6,032 nucleotides of DNA, from positions 1-6,032 of the forward strand of contig CAKZMS010000510.1 in assembly GCA_937128785.1 (NCBI GenBank), given 5' to 3'. The position numbers and the translations under genes are program-made. This document shows positions 1 through 6,032 of this stretch, one piece after another; position 1 is the first letter of the stretch, and each line of letters begins with the position of its first letter. A model generated the notes under the pieces. The model was not told the DNA's origin, ran no database searches, and saw only the letters and a program-made list of their open reading frames with translations. Source of the DNA: an uncultured Opitutaceae bacterium. GTDB lineage: Bacteria > Verrucomicrobiota > Verrucomicrobiia > Opitutales > Opitutaceae.

Positions 1-880
1 CTTCGTCCACTGGCCCGCCCAAGGTCTCGATGAAGGCCGCGACGTGGACATGATCACAAGCTATGTCGACGTTTTGCCAACCCTGATTTCGATGTGTGAC
101 GTCGCTGCACCTGAGAAGGTTAAGTTCGATGGCGTCGACATCAGCGAATTGATTCGTGGGACCGCTAAAGATTGGCCCGACCGGATCTTGGTGACGGACT
201 CCCAGCGAGTGAAGGATCCGATCAAGTGGCGCAAGTCCGCCACGATGACGGACCGGTGGCGGTTGGTGAACGGCACGGAGCTATACGATATTAAAGGAGA
301 TCCGGGGCAGGAGCGGGATGTCGCTGCGGAATACCCGGCGGTGGTGGATTCGTTGCGCGCCGCGTACGATGCGTGGTGGGCGGACATCTCACCTTCCTTT
401 GCCATCGATGAACGCATCGTGATTGGCCATCCGGCGGAAAACCCGACGCAGCTCACGGCGCATGATTGGCTCAATGACGACGATGGCCCCACGCCGTGGC
501 ATCAGTCGCACATTCGCGATGCCCTGCCCAGCAACGGTTGGTGGGCGGTGCGGGTGGCAGAATCCGGCCGCTATCGCGTCGCCCTGCGACGTTGGCCGTC
601 CGACGTCAGCCAACCCTTGAGTGCCGCGCTGCCGGCTGGTGATCCCGTGCCGGGATTGAAGGCCTTCCGCGAGACCCCTGGTCGGGCCTTGGCGGTAACG
701 GGTGCTCGGCTGAAAGTATCCGACCGGTCGTGGAAGAAATCAGTTTCCGCCCAAGCCGAGGAGGTTGTCTTCGAAATCGATTTGGAAGCCGGAGAGCATA
801 CGCTCCAAGGCATCTTCGAAACGGAGACCGAGGACCGCGCTGAAATCGGTTCCTACTACGCGGTGGTAGAGCTGCTTTGA
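1..880 (+). CDS. Arylsulfatase (S1 sulfatase family), C-terminal part, 5' end outside window
   Basis: Hydrolyses sulfate esters, most likely on a glycan. The reading frame is open from base 2 to the TGA at 878-880 (292 visible residues), so the GTG at 44 is an internal codon, not the start. Visible residues 1-130 are the end of the sulfatase fold: the strip FVHWPAQGLDEG, then DMITSYVDVLPTLISMCDV (the usual 'DxxPT' helix late in S1 sulfatases), and ELYDIKGDPGQERDV at about 93-107, a family hallmark. After it comes an extra domain of about 130 residues with WHQSHIRD near 166 and GRYRVALRRWPSD near 189, a beta-rich extension typical of sulfatases from Verrucomicrobiota and Planctomycetota. The formylglycine site (C/S-x-P-x-R) and the first metal ligands lie left of the window, so activity, export signal and subfamily cannot be judged. 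It converges on the mutarotase gene. Family assignment is firm; substrate is unknown. Confidence 0.9.
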   Translation, partial: FVHWPAQGLDEGRDVDMITSYVDVLPTLISMCDVAAPEKVKFDGVDISELIRGTAKDWPDRILVTDSQRVKDPIKWRKSATMTDRWRLVNGTELYDIKGDPGQERDVAAEYPAVVDSLRAAYDAWWADISPSFAIDERIVIGHPAENPTQLTAHDWLNDDDGPTPWHQSHIRDALPSNGWWAVRVAESGRYRVALRRWPSDVSQPLSAALPAGDPVPGLKAFRETPGRALAVTGARLKVSDRSWKKSVSAQAEEVVFEIDLEAGEHTLQGIFETETEDRAEIGSYYAVVELL

Positions 881-894
881 TCGGCAATGAGACG

Positions 895-913
895 GTCGGG
901 CTTCATACCCGAC
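895..913 (+). terminator. Short hairpin after the sulfatase stop, possible terminator
   Basis: A perfect 6-bp stem (GTCGGG / CCCGAC) encloses a 7-base loop, starting 14 bases after the sulfatase TGA. No T-run follows, so it is not a canonical intrinsic terminator. It may stabilise the 3' end or mark Rho-assisted termination. The role is inferred from position only. Confidence 0.3.
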
Positions 914-1030
914 TCGAACGCGTGGGTTCTGAATGCTGGCACCTCCCCGGTGGACGATTGCCTTGTTTGCGCTACTCCAACGCAGTGGCGCGCCCGGCGG
1001 TTACGCCCTACCTCCACTCCGCCGTTTTAG

Positions 1031-1074
1031 CCGAGGGCGTTGACCTCGGTATTCATCCAGCAGGCTGGATCAAT
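1031..1074 (-). terminator. Two tandem hairpins after the mutarotase stop, possible terminator
   Basis: Read on the minus strand, the first hairpin begins 5 bases after the TAA. It is ATCCAG/CTGGAT around a 4-base loop (1055-1070), extended by three more pairs (1051-1053 with 1072-1074) across one C-C or G-G mismatch. The second, CCGAGG/CCTCGG with a 7-base loop (1031-1049), follows almost immediately. Neither is followed by a T-run on either strand. Their place between convergent genes suggests transcript 3'-end formation or a barrier to read-through. This is inference. Confidence 0.35.
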
Positions 1075-1079
1075 TGAAT

Positions 1080-1823
1080 TTAGCTGCTCGAATCGGCGGT
1101 TACCGCGGTCTCGGTCAGTGACTGCATGGTGGTCCATCCACCGGGCTGATCGGTGATCGGTTTTAAGCACGGTTGCGTGTGTTTCCACCAACGTTGGGTG
1201 ACGGGATCTTCGCCCATGGCGGCGTCATCTGCGGCGATATCGGTGCCGACATATTCCGTATAGGTGAATAGCCACAGCTCTTCGCCAAATTCGATGAGGA
1301 ACGTCACCCAATAGCGCCGATTGCTCCGGGCCATCTGATCGACGACCCCCGGCCAGTTGGTTTGATGCAATGTGCGGTAACTCAGTTCGGCCGCGGGGTC
1401 CAATTGAGTGACCATGCCCATGCGTTGCACCGTGGTGTCATCGCGGGGCGAAGGGCAGGTCGGTCCGATGATGTTGATCGTCTCCATCGGCAACCAGTCA
1501 CAGCCGTTTTCCGCGCGCGGATGGGGCTCGAGGTGATCGGACAGAATCTGAAACCACGGGTCGCGATTCACCTTGCCGGCCGCGATACGATCGTCGGTCC
1601 CGGCGAATTCCAGATAGGTGAACAACACGGTGCCGTCCGTCGTCTGGACGGAGTTGAGCGACACGTTGGCCATGCCCTCAGCATCCCAGTGCAGCCGGGT
1701 TTCGGCGGATGGCGGCACTTCGGTCAGATCGGCGACCGTGGACTCGTGGCCGGGTTTGACGCGGGAAACCAGACCGACGCGGCGGAAGCCTTCGGTCAGA
1801 AGTCGGTTCTCGTAGGGAGACAT
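1080..1823 (-). CDS. Tandem-domain L-rhamnose mutarotase family protein (RhaM/DUF718, two copies)
   Basis: RhaM-family proteins interconvert the alpha and beta anomers of L-rhamnose; relatives act on or are proposed for L-fucose. The usual protein is about 105 residues; this one is 247 and consists of two homologous halves. The halves align as RVGLVSRVKPG (15-25) with RMGMVTQLDPA (134-144), VLFTYLEFAGTD (66-77) with LWLFTYTEYVGTD (183-195), DPWFQILSDHLEPHP (88-102) with RWWKHTQPCLKPI (211-223), and WLPMETI with WTTMQSL. The C-terminal half keeps Tyr149 and His153 (YRTLHQTNWPGV), spaced as Tyr18/His22 of E. coli RhaM, plus the conserved WWK at 212-214. The N-terminal half has lost that Tyr/His pair and the WW. 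No signal peptide is seen, so it is cytoplasmic. The ATG at 1821-1823 is chosen because the family fold begins 14 residues later; no Shine-Dalgarno precedes it. It follows the phosphatase gene by 179 bases on the same strand. Confidence 0.85.
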   Translation of the reverse strand: MSPYENRLLTEGFRRVGLVSRVKPGHESTVADLTEVPPSAETRLHWDAEGMANVSLNSVQTTDGTVLFTYLEFAGTDDRIAAGKVNRDPWFQILSDHLEPHPRAENGCDWLPMETINIIGPTCPSPRDDTTVQRMGMVTQLDPAAELSYRTLHQTNWPGVVDQMARSNRRYWVTFLIEFGEELWLFTYTEYVGTDIAADDAAMGEDPVTQRWWKHTQPCLKPITDQPGGWTTMQSLTETAVTADSSS

Positions 1824-2002
1824 GTGAGGAAACGAGAGAAAATGGAGTGGGGATACGGGCGGAGGTGGAGATACCTCAACCGGTGAGGGTTACGGTGCCA
1901 GTCGAGCATAGACCAGGCCACGGTGACCATGTTCAGGTGGTTTAAACAATAAAGCGGGAAGCCGGCGGAATTCGGGCTGATGGGGCGTAATCAAACCGAG
2001 CT
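1824..2002. other. Intergenic region upstream of the mutarotase gene
   Basis: This is 179 bases between the phosphatase stop and the mutarotase start, long for a tightly packed operon. It contains a small inverted repeat (CCTCA-5-TGAGG, 1874-1888) and the 8-base palindrome GTTTAAAC (1940-1947). Read on the minus strand, a TATGCT element near 1910 could be a -10 box, but no convincing -35 lies at proper spacing. No hairpin of the kind found after the other stops is obvious behind the phosphatase stop. No gene is seen. Confidence 0.4.
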
Positions 2003-4378
2003 CTAACTCAGGCGATTTTTGCCGCTGTTCTCATCCTGATGCAAGGTAACCGGCCAACCGGGGAATTGGTTGGCGGGGTTGCCGTCGGCGGGATCGACGA
2101 GGAAGCGGAACGACTCGATGTGATAGGTTTTCGCGGCGGTATCGAACGTGATAAAGCCGAACCCGCTGCCTTTTTCGTGGGCCTTGTCGTAGCGGTTTGG
2201 AGCCTGGCCGACGACGGGATTGCCCACGGCGTAGACGTAGGCGTGGTTGCCGAAGGAGTCGATGAATTCACCGGTGTTGGCGAGGCCGTGGGCGGGGCGA
2301 TTGACGTGGGGCATGCCCATCTCATCGGGACGCCACCAACGGGGATAGCCCGCCGAGATGGCCGGGGTGCAAAACGACCAGTTGGCATCGCGGGAGTGGG
2401 CCGTGCCGTATTGCACGAGCGTGGTGAGATGTTGGTCGCCGTTGATGTGCAGGGCCTTCGATTCGCGCAAAATATCGATGGCGCGGTTGCGGGCGGTCTG
2501 CGGCCAGGCACCGGAATCAAGGTCTCCCTTGAGGAAGCTATCGGGGCCGCCGTGATGGGTGGCCACCCCGGCGAAAACGGTTTGGGAAAGCACGGCCTTG
2601 AGCTGATGCCCGCGCCAATCCCGGGCCCAAGCCGCGAGGAATTTTTCCTGGCGTTCACCGAGTAGATCGAGGCCCGGTTTGTCCAGGGTGGTGCAATCGA
2701 AATCCAAATCGGTGACGTGATCCGCGCGGCCGGGTCCCGTATCCACATGTTCGGGACCGCTCTTCCATTGGCGATCCCCGAGGATGGCGAAACTCACCCC
2801 ACCGTAGACCATGTCGCCGTAGTAGGCGCTGATGTCCTGCAGGACGGGCGTGGGGTCGTAGGGGTCGGGATGGTGGGCGACGTGGGTGCGATGCACGGCG
2901 TGGACCATGCGCGCGGGTTGGATGTAACCGCCCTTGGAGGAGGCGCCGCTGTCGCCGACATCCATGGGTTTGCCGCCTTCGCCCCAGATGTTCCCCTGGA
3001 AGACATCGTGGTCATCAGGTAGGACAATCGTGGGCTGATTGCGCATGGCGTAGCGGAAGGCCCAGCCGAACTGGTAATACTTGCGCAGGTAGTTGAGGAT
3101 GGCGGGCGCGGCGGGCTCGCGGATGATGCCGAAGCCGCCATGGCTTTCGTAAATCTGATCACCCGAGAAGAGCACCAGATCGGGGTCCATTTGCTCGACG
3201 TTGTTGGCCACGGGTTCGTAAGGAAATCCGTAGTCGTTCTGACAGGTGAGGCCGGCCATGCGGAGGGGGCGTCCCGTGGGATTGGCGCGAACGGTGCCGT
3301 TCCATTCGTCGGGGACGATGGTGCCATCGCGTTGGCGTTCGCGGTAAATCAGCTTGTAGTGAGCGTCGCGCGACTCGTCCCAATTCGGAATTCTAAACGT
3401 TGCGACCCAGGCGTCGGGATCGAGTTTGGCACTGCCCAGATTTTCCCAGGAGCTGTCGCCGTCTCGTTTGACGTGCAGTTCGACGAGCTTGCTGTCGGCT
3501 TCCCCCATGGGCCCGGTGAGAGCGCTCATTTTCATGACAAAACCCTCGTCGGAACGGGAGTCGGAAAGGGAATACATCGACCAAAGCAGTGGGCCGAAAC
3601 GATGCTCAGGTGAGACGGTGAAGGCATCGCCGGACATCGTCCAATTGGCGAAGCGATGACGCGAACCGGTGCCGGCGGGGGTTTTTCCGCCGCGTTCGCG
3701 TCCGGTGCCGCCGTAGTTGGAAACCAGCGACACGTTCCCCAATAGATTGGCGGCGGGAACCGTGGCGCTAACGTCCCCGATGATGGCGCGATCGGCGGTA
3801 TTGAAAGCGGTGAGTCGCAGTTTTACCTGGTCACCGGCGGGACGGCCCTCGAGGACGAGGGAGATGCCGGAAAGGTTGATGTCGTCCGGCAGATCGCGGG
3901 CGCTATCGGCGACGCGCAGGGCGCCGGCGATGACCCCCGCCTTGATGCCGCGATTCACAAAACAGTTGCTGCGGTATTCGTTGAGTTCGCTCCGCACGCC
4001 GATGCGGAATCCGGCGCCGCCATTCCGGTTGCCGGACTCGATCTCATTGAGGTCCACCTCCATGGAAAATTTTCCGGCGGGATTGGTGATCTGGTGCGTA
4101 AGGGAGTGGATGTTGCGGTTGGGCCCCATGCTGAGGCACTCGGCGGCTCCGTTGAGGATGCGCCAATCCTCCATGGGATTGGCCCAGTATTCTCCGCCGA
4201 GCCATACCCGATCATAACTCTGGCTCCAGTCGATGGCGGGTCGGGGTTTGCCCTCCATGGCGGCGGCAAGGCCGCGATGCGGGGCGGAACCGAGTCCGAC
4301 CAAGGTGCCGGCGGTGACAATTTTGAGCGCGGTGCGACGGGAGATGGCGTCGGAGGGGGAGGATGTTGGCTTCTTCAC
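2003..4378 (-). CDS. Tat-exported PhoD-family metallophosphatase with N-terminal beta-sandwich-like extension
   Basis: Predicted periplasmic or surface phosphomonoesterase/phosphodiesterase of the PhoD family (metal-dependent, Fe/Ca in characterised members). I place the start at GTG 4378-4376, giving 791 residues. This yields a proper Tat leader: [19 protein letters not shown], hydrophobic TAGTLVGLG, and probable cleavage near GLAAA (about 40). The only start upstream in frame that I see is a TTG at 4456, which would add 26 Cys-rich residues before the leader. Residues about 45-250 ([37 protein letters not shown]) resemble a concanavalin-like/DUF1080-type sandwich. About 257-370 is the Fn3-like PhoD N-domain. 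The catalytic domain follows with TCQNDY (Cys379), SGDQIYE (405-411), LPDDHDV (453-459; Asp where Glu is common), GDRQW (534) and NGDQH (646-650). The metal-binding strips look intact. The true substrate is unknown; a glycan-linked phosphate or sulfate ester is possible from context. No Shine-Dalgarno precedes the GTG. Confidence 0.85.
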   Translation of the reverse strand: MKKPTSSPSDAISRRTALKIVTAGTLVGLGSAPHRGLAAAMEGKPRPAIDWSQSYDRVWLGGEYWANPMEDWRILNGAAECLSMGPNRNIHSLTHQITNPAGKFSMEVDLNEIESGNRNGGAGFRIGVRSELNEYRSNCFVNRGIKAGVIAGALRVADSARDLPDDINLSGISLVLEGRPAGDQVKLRLTAFNTADRAIIGDVSATVPAANLLGNVSLVSNYGGTGRERGGKTPAGTGSRHRFANWTMSGDAFTVSPEHRFGPLLWSMYSLSDSRSDEGFVMKMSALTGPMGEADSKLVELHVKRDGDSSWENLGSAKLDPDAWVATFRIPNWDESRDAHYKLIYRERQRDGTIVPDEWNGTVRANPTGRPLRMAGLTCQNDYGFPYEPVANNVEQMDPDLVLFSGDQIYESHGGFGIIREPAAPAILNYLRKYYQFGWAFRYAMRNQPTIVLPDDHDVFQGNIWGEGGKPMDVGDSGASSKGGYIQPARMVHAVHRTHVAHHPDPYDPTPVLQDISAYYGDMVYGGVSFAILGDRQWKSGPEHVDTGPGRADHVTDLDFDCTTLDKPGLDLLGERQEKFLAAWARDWRGHQLKAVLSQTVFAGVATHHGGPDSFLKGDLDSGAWPQTARNRAIDILRESKALHINGDQHLTTLVQYGTAHSRDANWSFCTPAISAGYPRWWRPDEMGMPHVNRPAHGLANTGEFIDSFGNHAYVYAVGNPVVGQAPNRYDKAHEKGSGFGFITFDTAAKTYHIESFRFLVDPADGNPANQFPGWPVTLHQDENSGKNRLS

Positions 4379-4557
4379 AGTGGGTTTGAGGAGGAAATTT
4401 AAGCAGGCTCGGATGCACCGGGCACAATCAACGGTCCGGTAAACGGAGTATTCCAATCTGAAAACGAGAGGATCGAAGGAGCCGGCGGGGGTAGGGCAAG
4501 CACGCGTCGCAGTGTGCTGCCGCCGAGGATCTGCTCAATCTCCCAGCGGGTCGGCTT

Positions 4558-4567
4558 CGCTATAGCG
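4558..4567. promoter_or_regulatory. Perfect 10-bp palindrome, possible operator
   Basis: CGCTATAGCG is a perfect palindrome, about 180 bases upstream of the phosphatase start and 3 bases from the post-symporter hairpin. A palindrome of this size could bind a dimeric repressor such as a LacI-type regulator, but none is encoded here and no second copy was seen in the window. The functional role is speculative. Confidence 0.15.
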
Positions 4568-4570
4568 TTT

Positions 4571-4595
4571 AGCCCCGAATCGACCGATCGAGGCT
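4571..4595 (-). terminator. Hairpin after the symporter stop, possible terminator
   Basis: On the minus strand AGCCTCGA pairs with TCGGGGCT (8 pairs including one G-T) around a 9-base loop, starting 9 bases after the symporter TAG. It is followed by AAACG rather than a T-run, so it is not a textbook intrinsic terminator. Location and stem strength support a 3'-end structure. Confidence 0.4.
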
Positions 4596-4604
4596 CTGGG
4601 AAGC

Positions 4605-6032
4605 CTATGACGTTTTTGGTCCAGTCTCTTCCATCACCTCGCGCTTTTGATTCAGCATTTTGACCACTTCCTCTTGGGAAAGTGTTTCGGGAGGGGTGAT
4701 GAGAGTGACCACCATGCCGCTGATCGAGGAGACGACCAAAGTCGGAATGATGGAACCGCCCCAGTAGGCGGTCCATTCGGGTTGGAGGCGGAAAGCGAGA
4801 GCGGTCAGAAAGGCGGTGACCAATGAGGCGATGGCGCCGCCGGAGTTGTAGCGGGGCCACAGGCGACCGAACACGGCGCACACTGCCATACCGGTGATGA
4901 ACAGCGAGACCATGTCCCGGATGTAGCCGAGAATATTGTCGGCGGAGTAGGCCATTACGAGGGCGAGTCCGGTGGTGAGGGCCAGGCCCAGTCGCGAAAA
5001 CAGCACGACGTTCTCGGCCTTAGGCAGACGTTTGAAGATGATTTCGAACACATCACGCACGGCGATGGTCACCCCGGCGATGGCGTCGGAACTCGCGCTC
5101 GACATCGTGGCTGAGAGGCCGGCCAGCAAAGTCATCACGCCGAGGGCCAGCGGCAGCATGGCGGTCGCCATGTAAGGGAAGGCGAGGTCGGCATTGGGCA
5201 GGTCGGGATTGTGGTGGTAAGCCGCCATGCCGATGATCGAAGGCAGCGCGGCGAAACTGATGGCGAGCACGGCCGAGAGGTAGAACGCCTTGCGAATATC
5301 GCCGACCGAGTTGCCGGAATAGATCCGTTGGCGGAACGAAGGCGTGGCCAGGATACTCACGGTTATCGTGATGATGAGCGAGATGCCCGCCAACATGGAA
5401 GGTCGCTCGGCCACTCCGCCTTGCGCCGCAAGCAAGGCATTGGTTTCGCGCAGCCCTTCAATGCCACCAATTGAGCGGAAGGCAAAGAAGGCGGTGAGGG
5501 TAAACCCGGTGAAAAGCACAACTGCCTGAATCGTGTCGGTCCAAACCACGGCGCGGTAACCGCCGATGGTGGAGTAGACCGCGAAGCCGAGGGCGACCAG
5601 GATGAGTGCATAGCCCAAATCGATCTGGGTCACGTATTGCAGATAGCGGCCGCCGCCCAGGATGTGGGCGCCGAGCCAGCCCACGCAGGCGAGGTAAGTA
5701 AAGACACCGACCAGCCGAGCCACCGCCTTGCTGCCCCCCACGTAGGACGAGAGTTCCTCGGCCATGGTCATGAAGCTGTGGCGGCGCTGCGGGGCGAACA
5801 GGATGGCGGTGAGGATGACGCCGATGAAGGAACCGATGCCGAAGAACGATCCCATCCAGCCGGCGGAGTAGCCCTTGCCGACGGACCCCATGGACGAACC
5901 AGTGCCGATGATGGTGGCGATGGTGGTGCCCAGCGTGAGGAACAAAGGCAGACTGCGACCACCGAGGAGGAATTCGTCCCCCGTCTGTTTTTTACGCGCG
6001 ATCCATGCACCGACAACGGTGACCGCGACAAT
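4605..6032 (-). CDS. Sodium:solute symporter (SSS family), 5' end outside window
   Basis: Inner-membrane Na+-coupled uptake transporter of the SSS family (sugar, carboxylate or related solute). The frame is open from the right edge to the TAG at 4605-4607, 475 visible residues. The TTG near 5945 is an internal Leu, because the codons before it read TGDEFLLGGRSLP, the conserved 'D-x-F-x-x-G-G-R' strip that follows the first helix. About 12-13 hydrophobic helices are visible. Diagnostic parts are TIIGTGSSMG (about 40-49), GGYRAVVWTDTIQ (157-169), TPSFRQRIYS (230-239) and GLSATMSSASS (305-315); the last carries the Ser residues that in family members help form the Na+ site. The tail after about 448 is charged and cytoplasmic. 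Only part of the first helix and the leader are missing. The neighbours suggest sugar import, but sequence alone does not identify the solute. Confidence 0.92.
   Translation of the reverse strand: MVAVTVVGAWIARKKQTGDEFLLGGRSLPLFLTLGTTIATIIGTGSSMGSVGKGYSAGWMGSFFGIGSFIGVILTAILFAPQRRHSFMTMAEELSSYVGGSKAVARLVGVFTYLACVGWLGAHILGGGRYLQYVTQIDLGYALILVALGFAVYSTIGGYRAVVWTDTIQAVVLFTGFTLTAFFAFRSIGGIEGLRETNALLAAQGGVAERPSMLAGISLIITITVSILATPSFRQRIYSGNSVGDIRKAFYLSAVLAISFAALPSIIGMAAYHHNPDLPNADLAFPYMATAMLPLALGVMTLLAGLSATMSSASSDAIAGVTIAVRDVFEIIFKRLPKAENVVLFSRLGLALTTGLALVMAYSADNILGYIRDMVSLFITGMAVCAVFGRLWPRYNSGGAIASLVTAFLTALAFRLQPEWTAYWGGSIIPTLVVSSISGMVVTLITPPETLSQEEVVKMLNQKREVMEETGPKTS

Larger units (their letters stand above)
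881..1079. other. Convergent intergenic region, no gene seen
   Basis: This is 199 bases between the convergent stops of the sulfatase and mutarotase genes. It contains the hairpins listed separately at both ends and no recognisable RNA gene. A 66-codon frame starting at a TTG that overlaps the sulfatase stop (877-1077) has no recognisable motifs, and its last 50 or so bases are occupied by two hairpins; I do not call it a gene. Confidence 0.5.
4379..4604. other. Intergenic region upstream of the phosphatase gene
   Basis: This is 226 bases between the symporter stop and the chosen phosphatase start. It contains the hairpin at 4571-4595, and next to it the 10-base palindrome CGCTATAGCG. On the minus strand a possible weak -10 (AATACT near 4450) has no good -35 partner. 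A purine-rich AGGAGG lies on the plus strand (about 4389-4395), the wrong strand for the phosphatase gene. A minus-strand frame runs through it (4399-4881) but overlaps the symporter and shows no recognised domain, so it is not called. Confidence 0.4.

Noticed and set aside
914..1030. Possible tRNA-like or small RNA gene in the convergent gap
   Set aside because: A GGTTCTGAATGC stretch recalls a T-loop, but there is no matching acceptor stem, anticodon arm or CCA arrangement.
877..1077. 66-codon plus-strand frame overlapping the sulfatase stop (TTGA)
   Set aside because: It has a TTG start, no recognised motif and odd composition, and its 3' part is occupied by two hairpins. The overlap alone is weak evidence for coupling.
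1362..1886. 174-codon plus-strand open frame opposite the mutarotase gene
   Set aside because: It is antisense to a gene with clear family homology, and GC-rich DNA gives long antisense frames. The peptide has no recognisable domain.
1895..1935. Possible promoter (TATGCT) upstream of the mutarotase gene
   Set aside because: Only a partial -10 match with no -35 at 16-18 bases. It is mentioned in the intergenic entry but not called as a feature.
2039..2665. 208-codon plus-strand frame opposite the phosphatase C-terminus
   Set aside because: The Gly/Val/Ala-rich translation is typical of a shadow frame. The minus strand carries the intact PhoD motifs here.
4387..4415. AGGAGG with a downstream ATG on the plus strand
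   Set aside because: The spacing is too long for an SD, and the frame from that ATG stops after about nine codons.
4399..4881. 160-codon minus-strand frame spanning the gap and the symporter end
   Set aside because: More than half of it overlaps the symporter in another frame. The part in the gap (for example [17 protein letters not shown]) is protein-like but matches nothing I know, and no start signal supports it.

Overview
The window holds four protein-coding genes, two of them cut by its edges, and all look like parts of an accessory locus for taking apart a sulfated, deoxy-sugar-rich polysaccharide. The DNA is GC-rich. The sulfatase C-terminal extension, the Tat-exported metallophosphatase, the double-length L-rhamnose/L-fucose mutarotase and the lack of Shine-Dalgarno sites before the two visible starts together suggest a Verrucomicrobiota (Opitutae-like) or, less likely, Planctomycetota genome. 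That placement is inferred from family resemblance, not from a marker gene.

Layout. On the + strand, 1-880 is the C-terminal part of an S1-type sulfatase whose catalytic half lies left of the window. It faces three minus-strand genes. 1080-1823 encodes a tandem-duplicated RhaM-family (DUF718) mutarotase. 2003-4378 encodes a Tat-exported PhoD-family metallophosphatase with a beta-sandwich-like N-terminal extension. 4605-6032 encodes a sodium:solute symporter (SSS family) whose N-terminus runs off the right edge. The gaps are 199 bp (convergent), 179 bp and 226 bp. The minus-strand genes are therefore co-oriented but not tightly packed, and may be one long-leader operon or separate units. No rRNA, tRNA, CRISPR, insertion sequence or long repeat was seen.

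How the genes could work together (inference). Sulfatase and metallophosphatase would strip ester groups from a glycan outside the cytoplasm. The symporter would import a released sugar with Na+. The mutarotase would interconvert anomers of L-rhamnose or L-fucose before catabolism. Fucoidan, ulvan or another sulfated fucose/rhamnose polymer would fit, but no glycoside hydrolase or lyase is visible to fix the substrate.

The points most worth a second look are the mutarotase duplication, in which only the C-terminal half keeps the catalytic-looking Tyr/His; the extended architecture of the PhoD protein and its association with glycan genes; and compact hairpins without U-tracts just after three of the four stop codons. 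I did not find a clearly new system here.
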